10,306 bases of DNA, taken from positions 1-10,306 of the forward strand of contig JAOXYB010065267.1 of assembly GCA_028565635.1 (NCBI GenBank), read 5' to 3'. Positions 1 through 10,229 of this stretch are shown piece after piece; position 1 is the first letter of the stretch; the number at the start of each line of letters is the position of its first letter. The notes beneath the pieces were generated by a model. It had not been told where the DNA came from, did no database searches, and saw only the letters and a program-made list of their open reading frames with translations. A program made the position numbers and the translations under genes. This stretch comes from Phoronis ovalis. Lineage: Eukaryota; Phoronida; Phoronidae.

Positions 1-1117
1 CCATCCATACCATGAGTAATTTGCGGTAATTTGCTATGTTACTGTATCCCCCTTCACAAACGGAGACTAAAATCCCTAAAATTACCTGAGATATTACATC
101 CAGATGAACACAATTATTAAGTACTCGCCTTTGTTGCATTTCAAGGACGCAAAAATGAGCATTATATTATTTTTTACATTACATACATCCACATGAATGG
201 TATGAATTGGGGCGCAAATTCCTGCAAATCAAACATAATCCTATGTAAATCCACACTGGATTAAACCAATACTTGCAAAATTACAGCTCAACGTGTACAC
301 AACACATAAAGGTTTCTGAAACAGACGCTGTATCTCTACTTGTCCTCATACAGTATCCACACGAATGTATTTATTCCGTCGCAACAGAATAAAAGATGTT
401 GAAAAAATACCATTGCAAGGTGCCCAAATAGCCTGTTGTAAACATCGAAATTCCACCACCAAAATCTATTTTTGTGAGAATTTTAAGTGTCCGGTTAGAA
501 CTAGACACGTTTAACTACTGCACTGTCCGAATCATTAAACTTGGCATACGTTCGTGTCGATAATAATTGAAATATTTTCCAGCACAATTTAGACTGCACT
601 TCAAATAAACAGAAAGGCGCTTAGCTTTAACACGTGCGCGTTCAGGGGGAGATGACCTCTATGAACTTTGCTAGATGGTAACACAAACCGGGAAAGGTTC
701 AAAATTACATAGCACGAACGTATTTTATGCAAAATGATTATTTTCATTTAATTAGAACATGTTGAAGTACTGCCGATATATCGTCACCTGGGAGGAAAAG
801 GGTTAATCATCAGACAAATCCTGACAAAAATCAGCCACATTCTCATTTTCCATTCATGGCTGTTTTCTGATTTTTGCATTGTTTGTGTCTCAAAGTAATC
901 TTTAAATCTTGAAACACATGATCATTATGTGACCTTAGAAGACTGCTGCCATAAATCAGAGGAAGATCTTACCCCATTTTAGGGACTGATGCAGAATGTG
1001 CCCACAATTCTACTTAAAAATAGACTAAATTTATATTTGATTTTTAACTCGTAGAAACAAAATTATCAAACGATCCTTCATTTTGAAACATATATGAAAT
1101 ACTGTTTTTACTTGTAG
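1..1117 (+). other. Malic enzyme intron (3' part), no exon seen
   Basis: The exon at 1118 starts in phase 0 in the middle of the nucleotide-binding domain, so the preceding exon should end in codons for GAGE. No such sequence with a following GT is present in 1-1117, so this whole stretch is read as intron. It is AT-rich. I see no other gene, and only trivial repeats such as a doubled GTAATTTGC near position 20. The 3' splice site is TTTTTACTTGTAG ending at 1117. Confidence 0.75.
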
Positions 1118-3683
<2,566 letters not shown>

Positions 3684-4130
3684 TTCTAAACATAGTTGTA
3701 AGTAGACGTACAGTGATGGTGTTTGTTATTGAAGTCAAGTTATTGCTCAGTAAATATGTGGCAGCTAAAGCTTCACAGTCCCAACAACATATTAAATACT
3801 CTATGTAATGTAGAAAAAAAAAATTGAAACACAGTGAAGAAATTTTATATTTAATCAAGTTTTGTAGAGTCAATATTGTAACTGTGTAGAAGTGTTTTAA
3901 GGCACCATTTTTATTTAATGGATATAAATGATATAGCCACATAGTACGTATTATAGTCAAGAACAGCACAAATGAAAACTAAAGTATCCCTGCAATTATT
4001 TTTTGAAAAATATTAAAATTTCAATTTTTTATGAACAGGTGATAATTTTTAAGTTTTAGAATTATTAGAAAGCATACTCTATTGTAATTGAAAGGATTGT
4101 CAGATGTGAAAATAAAAGAAATGATAATAA
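3684..4130 (+). other. Malic enzyme 3' UTR (end estimated)
   Basis: This AT-rich stretch follows the stop. ATTAAA variants occur at 3790 and 4012 and a canonical AATAAA at 4111. The end near 4130 is inferred from that last signal and the T-rich tract that follows; earlier cleavage is possible. Confidence 0.55.
4111..4116 (+). terminator. Polyadenylation signal AATAAA for malic enzyme
   Basis: AATAAA lies 428 bp past the stop codon. It is followed within 20-35 bases by a strongly T-rich tract (about 4135-4150), the usual downstream element for cleavage and polyadenylation. Single AATAAA words are common in such AT-rich DNA, so the flanking U-rich element is the main support. Confidence 0.6.
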
Positions 4131-4139
4131 TCAGTTATT

Positions 4140-4899
4140 TTTTATTTTTCATTCCAACTTATCAACTTGTGCATATGTATGTGCTGCTACTAAATTTCTT
4201 CGTTAAGCAACAAGAATGGTTAGTCGTTATGCATTTGCTGCAAATTCCTATGTTTTGTTAACATTGGGTTATGCGTTAAACAAATGATAATGCGTCCGTT
4301 CGTCTTTGTGCAGAAATTGAACATGTTGGACGTGTTTACAGATAATTATGCACAGATGTGATGACTCTAAATATGGCTTATGTAAGGAGGTGTCTTCTTC
4401 ATATGTTTAAAGCTGTAGTTACGCTAGGACTTTACTAACCAGTTTGAAACCAGTTAAAAATTAGCTAGTTAAATGCTAAAGTATGTCCATGAAACTAAAT
4501 CTACTAGCTCATATCGATCAAACGTTTGTGTAAATCCAACATTAACCGATGTAACTCAAATCTATTCGGCTTATTTTTAATCGAACTTACGGCTTAGGGC
4601 ATGCAGTATTATTATTATTAAGTTATATCGCAAATTGGTTGGAACCGAAGAACAGAACCATTGTAACCGAAGAAAGAAAACCCACGAAACATAATTATAT
4701 ATGTTGATTTTTTTCGGGACGTCAGACTAAATATATAAAACAAACATCACTCAGTACTCACGGGAATCACCACTTAAACCGAGAAATCCTTGCCCAGGAG
4801 ATGAAATTTGACAAAACTGAACATACCCTTCGAAATAAAATTATCAAGAAATCTACCCGTTTTAATCAGAATACAAGGAAATATATTATGTCGATGTTC
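4140..4899. other. Intergenic DNA, nothing recognised
   Basis: This AT-rich stretch lies between the two convergent genes. It has no open frame with recognisable protein and no clear repeat beyond a short ATT run near 4606. Confidence 0.6.
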
Positions 4900-5165
4900 A
4901 AAGTACTTTTAAGGCCGCAGTGTCTGCCGGTTTCTGTGACATTGTAAAAAAAACCTGGACGTAGTAGCCTACCCCTTAAAACGGAGAGTTGGACCTGAGC
5001 TGAGTAGCACCAGATGGCAGACCATTGATTCGGACAAGGTAAAATGTAAAACGTACCCCTTGAAACGGACGCAATGTCGTAAATATACCGCTTCACCGTC
5101 CGTCATGATTTGATTTCTGTTAAGTAACTCCCCCGTCGGGGTTGGTTGAAACATTGCCATTAGCG
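4900..5165. repeat. Unclassified segment, probably a transposable-element fragment
   Basis: This block looks less AT-rich than its flanks. It has overlapping open frames on the minus strand (76 and 63 codons) and an approximate 18-bp direct repeat: CCTACCCCTTAAAACGGA at 4968 and CGTACCCCTTGAAACGGA at 5052. The translated peptides match no family I know. The change in composition suggests an inserted element; no terminal repeats or target duplication were found. Confidence 0.3.
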
Positions 5166-5429
5166 TTTAATTATATATATATTATTTGTATAAAAAGCTT
5201 TAAAACAATTGTTATTAAGCATAGAACTTGATGAAAGTTTCAGCTACGTCGAAATTTCTTTTTTAATAAGACATGCATTTACCTCGGGTACAATTGAAAT
5301 TAAACTAGTTGTAGTAAAATAAGCGATAGGGTATACAAGACCGGGGGGGGGGGCAGTCAATATGAAAGTGGGTACGCATGTTCCAACAAAATTTCGCGTG
5401 AAGGGGTATATTTTTCGAACCGTCGGCGA

Positions 5430-5600
5430 GTAACGCGCTTAGGGTCTGTTTTTTTGTTGCTAAAATCACGAAAAGGGGTGTTTTTTGAAGGCGTGACACT
5501 TCCTTAGGTTTTTTTTCCCCATAAGTCACTTTCTTAGGGGTGTAATTTTTCAAAAACTCCCCTTCCTTAGGGAGAATTTCATTTCATTAGGGGCTTTTTT
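5430..5600. repeat. Degenerate tandem repeat of about 32 bp
   Basis: TTAGG words at 5439, 5504, 5534 and 5567, with a related GAAAAGGGG at about 5470, recur roughly every 30-33 bp. They sit in units of the form CACTTTCTTAGGGGTG plus a T run. The array lies inside the inverted-repeat element, as the 33-bp array at 10230 lies next to the third copy of its end. Confidence 0.5.
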
Positions 5601-5703
5601 GAAAAGCCATGTTGGAAACATGGATACCCACGGAAGCACCCATCGAGTCTGTTCCGCAGACGAGTCTGGCTGGCTGGCAAACCTTTTTAAAACAGTTCAT
5701 CCA

Positions 5704-5881
5704 GCTGGTACTGATGGGGAACAGATCTAATTCCCAGCATATCAGTACCACTAAATGATTTATTTAAGCTCTAAATATTTTTACTAAAAGCTAGTAGCTG
5801 GCTGGTGAATTTAAAAAAATTCAGCTTGCTGGTGAATGGGGAACAGAGATATCCTTCCAAGCTACATTGCCAAATGATTTA
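5704..5881. repeat. Degenerate direct repeat, two copies about 120 bp apart
   Basis: 5704-5763 and 5828-5881 share GCTGGT, TGGGGAACAGA, a CC-AGC-A stretch and a final AAATGATTTA in the same order. The second copy has small deletions. It lies within the interior of the composite element. Confidence 0.45.
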
Positions 5882-6243
5882 CTATCAAAGCATGAAACAT
5901 GTAAACAAATATGTTGGTTTGCTATATAAAGCCATACAAAATTATCCTCGTTGGGTGCTTTTGATACCCACTTTCATATTGACTGCCCCCTCCCGAGATA
6001 TAAGATTGCATATTGCATTTCGTGTCACTTATCCGTCATTGAAATTACCTATTCTTTGTCAAAGTTCCCGTAACAAATATATCAAAGTATATTATAAAAC
6101 TGTATAAATTCTTTGTATAGCTTGAAAAAATACGGCATTCTCATCTAGGTTTTTAGCAGATTTATCATTAGACCTTATAGCTCGTGCACAACAGTGGCAG
6201 TGTCTGTCTGTATACACTCGAGTATACATGAATCATTATCACA

Positions 6244-6249
6244 TTTATT
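6244..6249 (-). terminator. Candidate polyadenylation signal for the VTC4-like gene
   Basis: The plus-strand TTTATT reads AATAAA on the minus strand, 267 bp past the stop codon. A TG-rich stretch follows at about 6190-6230 (minus strand). An ATTAAA variant lies nearer the stop at 6340-6345. Which is used cannot be told from sequence. Confidence 0.4.
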
Positions 6250-6369
6250 TAGTAAAATCCTGTACGTTTTGTAAACATTTAATAAGCCATGACCATGCAC
6301 ATTCGTACCTTACAAAAACAGTTTAAAAATCAGTTTATCTTTAATGAGTTCTTCAAAAGAAATAAACTG

Positions 6370-6399
6370 AATCAGCAACTTTCGAATCCAGTTAAAGCA
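6370..6399 (-). pseudogene. Duplicated copy of the end of the VTC4-like coding sequence
   Basis: These 30 bases match 6514-6543 at 28 positions, in the same orientation and 144 bp apart. The original encodes the last residues (ALTGFEGC, stop). The copy would encode ALTGFESC and a stop in the same relative frame, but lies in the 3' UTR and is not joined to any acceptor I can see. It may be a relic of a tandem duplication of the terminal exon or a former alternative end. Confidence 0.6.
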
Positions 6400-6515
6400 A
6401 AGGTATAAATTTTATAACGCGCTGTTATACTATAATGCTTGAATTGCAGTGTTTTTTTATATCATACGCTACATGTTACACTTCATTGTTTCATGAATTC
6501 CAATTGAAATTTTAA

Positions 6516-6970
6516 TCAGCAACCTTCAAATCCAGTTAAAGCATTGAAGTTGAATCGCCATATTTGTGCAGGATTATCCTGTGCTAGGTACACGTGCTTG
6601 GTCTGTGCGGCTGATGACGGCATAACCGCTATGCCTTCCCATTGGGTAGAACGGCCAGGTAGAGGTTGACTAAAAACCGAGCCACCATCAAGCAAATTCC
6701 ATCCAAGAAGCAATTTTTCATTGTCAAGCACTGCGTATAATACATTTTCTTGGATCGTCATGGCGCCGATTTTGGTTGTGCTGTTAAATTCTGCCGGTAA
6801 AGCTATATTGAATTGTTTTTCAACTGTATATGTGCTATCATTTATAAAGAACGCTGCGATTTCTGCTAATCCGGATATAAAAAATGTCCCATCACCTAAA
6901 ACACGAGTTTCTGGAACATCTTGGATATATCCGGAATAGAAGGCAAGTCCCTCCAACAAAGGCTGCTTTC
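6516..6970 (-). CDS. VTC4: VTC4-like gene, last coding exon (propeller blades)
   Basis: It has two bases completing Gly, then 150 codons and TGA at 6516-6518. Blade-like motifs are LLEGLAFYSG, KIGAMTI...LYAVLDNEKLLLGWNLLDG and WEGIAVMP...HVYLAQDNPAQIWRF. The Glu-Gly-(Ile/Leu)-Ala pattern, followed by a strand and an Asp/Asn-rich turn, is typical of SdiA-regulated (YjiK-like) and phytase-like propellers. It carries N-glycosylation sequons NDS and NST. The protein ends in Cys. The acceptor is TTGTAG ending at 6971. Confidence 0.88.
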
Positions 6971-9753
6971 CTACAACAAATAAATATAAGTGGATATCAT
7001 GTAGATATTTAAAATAGGGTGAGAAACTTTTAATTAGTACCAGGGGGTTATGATATACCGCGCGTGTAAATGAATTACATACCTGTGAATAAAACTAGCA
7101 TATATAATAAAAGTGTTATCAAAATCAAAAAGAAGTTCAATGTCAACAAATTAGCGATAAAAATTCAATATTATTATACTAGTTGACAATTGTTTTGACT
7201 ATCAAGAGAAACTAAGAAATTGCGTCTTATAAACATACAATGCAAAATAAATATACAAGCAAATTCTTGAAGGCTCTATAATAAATCAATTTTGATGATC
7301 ATACTGTTCGACTAGTATCTTAATTAATAAAGAACACGTTAACGAGCAAGTTCGTATATCATTATTTTGCTAAATATTTCAAGTAAGCTATATATAGTGT
7401 CTCGGGCTCACATAATCATGGACGTATCCCTGTTATTATACTCACCAATGACACCAGCGAGATCAATAATTCGGATCACTTTCTCCTTTTTAAAATCAAA
7501 TTCTATGATCTTATTGCCCCCCGCCTCGTTCCCAACATACAGAATGTCAGGCTTAGAAGGCACGAAAACTAAACTCTCGCAGTCCAATTCTTTGTATTCT
7601 AGAATAAGGAAGCGAAGAAAATATTTATTATTACATCATGATGGCTAACTCAATTAAGCCGCTAGTCCAGACAGAGGTTTCAAACATTAAATGCGGGAAC
7701 AGTTCATAGCTATAGAACTTTGCAAAATTTATTTCACTTTAAAATTCTCGGATCAGAATAGAGATATTTCCTCATGTCCTTCGTGATAACAAAATAATGA
7801 ATACGCATTAATTCTCACCTTTAATTTTAATCGTTTGTACCACATGACCAGTCTTCAGGTCGACTTTGGAGATCAAGTTCATGGAGCATGTCCACATGTT
7901 TTGACTGTTTTGACTTGGAATAGCTAAATCACTAGGCTCGTAAAACACTGGGAAGGCGCTAGTATTGAGCATGTGACAGCTTTTAGACTCAATTGGTTGT
8001 CCTAATATCAATTAAAATAAAAATTATCATGAGCGGATACACACAAAATGCCACTTAACGGGGAATTGAAATCAAGTGAATTGAGACTTGAAGTCCGGAA
8101 GCACTGCATATAAAGTGTTTTGAATTATAGATACTATTACAACTGATACAGTTTCCAACTCTTCCTTCTGATACTTTTAAGTGTATTAAAAATATGTTGA
8201 ACCACACATTGTACTGAAAATAATATATATAATGAACATGAAAACGTGGAACGCTTACGCTTATTTTGATAAGATTTTATTCGAAAATATCTTACCAAAT
8301 GACGGGAACAATATTCCTATATTGCGCGAAAAATAAAGATAAATCGTAGCGGCCAAAGCCCCACATATCAACACCACAAGAAAGCCTGGTCCGAAACAGT
8401 CATCGTAGCGGTCGTTTTTGCCGGATTTGATGGCATGCAGGCGAATCTAAAACGTAAAATTTAAGGTTTGAAAATGATGAAACTATTGAAATTCGAGCAT
8501 TTCTTGACATGTGGATGAAACTGTTAATAAAATTGTTTCTGGTAGTCATATAGCAGGTATATACTGAAAACATTTTTAATCACATAGTACTACTTTCCTA
8601 TTGGTGCCAAAACTCATGGCAGCTGGAGCATATAGTACTTAACAGATAGTTAAAATGGAAATACTTACATAGAATGCAGTAACAGCGTACAACAGAATGA
8701 CTAATGCCAACGGCATGAAAATCAGTCCAGTTATCTGAGTGTTGACATCACCAAGGTCAATAAGTGCAGCACTCAGAGTTGCCAACAAGATGGCTGCCGT
8801 TAGCCACTGAATGAAGGTTCTCTCGTTAGCGAAGAAAGTCTTAGGTTCAACTTTAACCCGTCGTGTTGCTTGTGGCTTCTTTAGAAATACACTCCTGTTA
8901 TTTAAAGGCATGAGTGCGGGTTTCAGTTCAACAGGTTCGTTTATTACGACTTTATGTTGACCTACATTGTAAAATAAGCATTTGACCAAACAGAAACGCT
9001 ATTTTGTCAGTTCTCAACGGCCGAATCCTCACACACTGTTTTATATAAAAATAAACTATCAATTAATCATAAAATTATGATAATGGTGAACAGACAATTC
9101 AGTAATGATGACACTTTACCTGATTTAAGGTCTTCCATTTGTATCATTGTCATGCTGCATGTTGCTGAGGAACTTACAGTGGAATCATACGAGAAACATG
9201 GGTTTTTATAGCCTGTTACAACTTTCTTTTTCTGAAACATTTAATAGATGAATATTATATTAAACATCTTATTAATAATCCCTCATATTTATGCCATTTG
9301 AATTTCGTATAATTGTACAAAAATGTTTTTAGTAAACGACAGTTTTCACTTTTTTCTGGACGATTCATGTGTTATTATAATGAAATTGGTTAAACCAAGA
9401 TTCTGTTTGTAGATCTACTTATTGCTTGCCGACTATACAAACACAACTTTGAACTGAATTAATAAATGTATAGACTTAAAACAAATTAAGTGTCATAATT
9501 GTACATGGTGTATCTGACAAAACATATCATCTAGAAAACTTACTCTGTGCAAAGATTCTTGCATCTCGTCGTCATCCAACCAATACGGAAACATTTTAGC
9601 TTTGTCAGCATGGAATATGGCGGCTCCATGTTGGTATTTAGAGAATTTGTGACATTGCTTGACCATTGACTGAGATAAAATTCCTTCTAACCATTTTGGC
9701 GGTGTTGTACGTAGTTTTACTTCCAAGATGGCGGAATGAAAAGTTACCCAATC
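6516..9753 (-). CDS. VTC4: VTC4-like polyphosphate polymerase with C-terminal beta-propeller (seven exons, 5' end outside)
   Basis: VTC4 makes inorganic polyphosphate from ATP and passes it through a membrane channel into an acidic organelle. Coding segments, in order of transcription, are 9753-9544, 9231-9120, 8961-8669, 8446-8296, 8001-7819, 7598-7446 and 6970-6516 (1557 nt, 518 codons plus TGA). All introns are GT-AG and junction phases are 0, 1, 0, 1, 1, 1. Residues 1-60 of this part are the end of the VTC tunnel domain: AILEVKL and HKFSKYQHG carry the Glu and two Lys that match catalytic-tunnel residues of yeast Vtc4 (E426, K455, K458), and FPYWL ends the fold. A linker of about 80 residues follows. 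Next comes the DUF202/VTC1 domain with VKVEPKTFFANERTF and three membrane helices. The last 260 residues look like a propeller with repeated E(G/S)(L/I)(A/V) blade motifs, close to the SdiA-regulated/phytase-like type. An SPX domain and the polymerase core are expected beyond the right edge. Confidence 0.88.
7446..7598 (-). CDS. VTC4: VTC4-like gene, propeller exon (phase 1-1)
   Basis: It has 153 nt, flanked by phase-1 introns: two bases completing Glu, 50 codons, then one base. It encodes YKELDCESLVFVPSKP, then DILYVGNEAGGNKIIEFDF and a strand ending DLAGVIG. This looks like one propeller blade, with DCESL in the place of the family's DxEGI motif. The acceptor is TTCTAG and the donor is GTGAGT. 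Confidence 0.87.
7819..8001 (-). CDS. VTC4: VTC4-like gene, first propeller exon (phase 1-1)
   Basis: It has 183 nt between phase-1 introns, 60 complete codons. It begins right after the third membrane helix with QPIESKSCHMLNTSAF and continues PSDLAIP...MWTCSMNLISKVDLKTG, a blade-like unit. It has one NTS sequon and two Cys. The acceptor is ATATTAG and the donor is GTGAGA. Confidence 0.86.
8296..8446 (-). CDS. VTC4: VTC4-like gene, exon with third membrane helix
   Basis: It has 50 codons plus one base. IRLHAIKSGKNDRYDDCFGPG is the basic cytosolic loop before the last helix of the VTC1-type domain; the Arg, YDD and GPG fit the family. FLVVLICGALAATIYLYFS is the third helix. The donor is GTAAGA, and an AATAAA follows it at 8281-8276 (minus strand). 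Confidence 0.9.
8669..8961 (-). CDS. VTC4: VTC4-like gene, exon with DUF202 signature and first two membrane helices
   Basis: It has two bases completing Gly, then 97 codons ending in phase 0. After a variable, basic linker (QHKVVINE to ATRR) come VKVEPKTFFANERTF and W, the signature of VTC1/DUF202 proteins (8801-8857). Helix 1 is about IQWLTAAILLATLSAALIDL and helix 2 about GLIFMPLALVILLYAVTAFY. The conserved Lys, Glu and Arg of the signature lie where polyphosphate enters the channel in yeast VTC. The acceptor is AATGTAG and the donor is GTAAGT. Confidence 0.94.
9120..9231 (-). CDS. VTC4: VTC4-like gene, linker exon
   Basis: It has 37 codons plus one base, from KKKVVTGYKNP to MEDLKS. It is Ser/Thr- and Met-rich and has no domain motif. 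It is called because its phases (0 in, 1 out), the TTTCAG acceptor and the GTAAAG donor join the VTC and DUF202 exons in frame. Yeast Vtc4 also has a poorly conserved linker at this place, though acidic rather than Ser/Thr-rich. Confidence 0.72.
9544..9753 (-). CDS. VTC4: VTC4-like gene, exon with C-terminal part of polymerase domain
   Basis: It has 70 codons, phase 0 at both ends. DWVTFHSAILEVKLRT, PPKWLEGIL, HKFSKYQHGAAIF and FPYWLDDDE match the last strands and helix of the VTC (triphosphate-tunnel) domain. The Glu of LEVKL is the metal-binding Glu, and the two Lys of HKFSKY match those needed for activity in yeast Vtc4. This favours a catalytic subunit over a Vtc2/3-like accessory one. 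The acceptor is ATCTCAG after a T-rich tract and the donor is GTAAGT. Confidence 0.92.
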
Positions 9754-9790
9754 CTGAGATAAAATAAAACTCGATTTCTTTTAATGTGGG

Positions 9791-9836
9791 TTAAAGGAGT
9801 CATAAAACGGTTTTAACCGTTTTATGACTCCTTTAA
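9791..9836. repeat. Perfect inverted repeat, 22-bp arms with a 2-base loop
   Basis: Arm 9791-9812 (starts TTAAAGGAGTCATAAAACGG) is the exact reverse complement of 9815-9836, with TT between. The flanks do not extend the pairing and show no clear target duplication. It lies 37 bases upstream of the VTC-domain exon, just beyond the likely branch-point zone. Confidence 0.95.
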
Positions 9837-10170
9837 AAACTGAGTAGAAACCGCTAAGGTAACTGGTATAACTTTCTAAGTAAAATATCATTCTAGTCTA
9901 GATTCCGCGATAAGTTCATTTCTCTGTCACTGGGAATCATAGCAGTGCATATTTAAAAAAAAACAAGCCGTAAAAGACGTAGTGACCAACAAGTTCTTAT
10001 GTGCGTAGGTAGCCAACTAGCTGGTACATTTTACATACAATTACAACGCATTCATAAATATTCCAATAAAGCAGGCTACATAGATGAAGTTAAGCATACC
10101 TATAAGAAATATAACCTAGAAGAGCCATCAATACTCAGTTACCGACACCCTGCCAACAACCCGTCGACCC

Positions 10171-10200
10171 CGGGGGGGTGACAGTCAGAATAACTGGGTA
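10171..10200 (+). repeat. Third copy of the composite element's end
   Basis: CGGGGGGGTGACAGTCAGAA followed by TAACTGGGTA resembles 5342-5374 in the same orientation: G run, CAGTCA, an AT-rich gap and GGGTA. Similarity continues weakly into CCCATGTT, against GCATGTT at 5376. It is more diverged than the two copies at 5349 and 5965. Confidence 0.55.
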
Positions 10201-10229
10201 CCCATGTTTGTTATGAAGGGTAAAAAAGA

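Larger units (their letters stand above)
5342..5995. repeat. Composite inverted-repeat element (foldback/MITE-like)
   Basis: The ends carry a perfect 26-bp inverted repeat: 5349-5374 (GGGGGCAGTCAATATGAAAG then TGGGTA) against 5965-5990. An 11-base G run at 5343-5353 lies outside the left arm. Inside is a second, imperfect pair (5369-5387 against 5611-5630) and a third (5634-5647 against 5948-5961, AAGCACCCA-CGAG). No target-site duplication is evident. There is no transposase frame, so it would be non-autonomous. Confidence 0.6.

Noticed and set aside
4606-4620. ATT microsatellite-like run
   Set aside because: Only about four units; expected by chance in this composition.
5305-5553. 82-codon minus-strand frame across the tandem core
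   Set aside because: The frame stays open only because of T-rich repeats and the G run. The matching stretch in the inverted copy at 5965 reads on in different frames.
5805-6107. 100-codon plus-strand frame
   Set aside because: It runs through the right arm of the inverted-repeat element into unrelated DNA. The peptide has no recognisable motif.
6217-6230. Short palindrome-like GTATAC...GTATAC near the 3' end of the VTC4-like gene
   Set aside because: The arms are too short to separate from chance in AT-rich DNA.
6721-6939. 72-codon plus-strand frame
   Set aside because: It is antisense to the propeller exon, whose sense frame has blade motifs and proper splice phases.
7367-7648. 93-codon plus-strand frame
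   Set aside because: It covers the antisense of the 7446-7598 exon and runs into intron on both sides.
9999-10181. 60-codon plus-strand frame
   Set aside because: It lies in an intron of the VTC4-like gene and ends in the G-run repeat. No motif and no start context.
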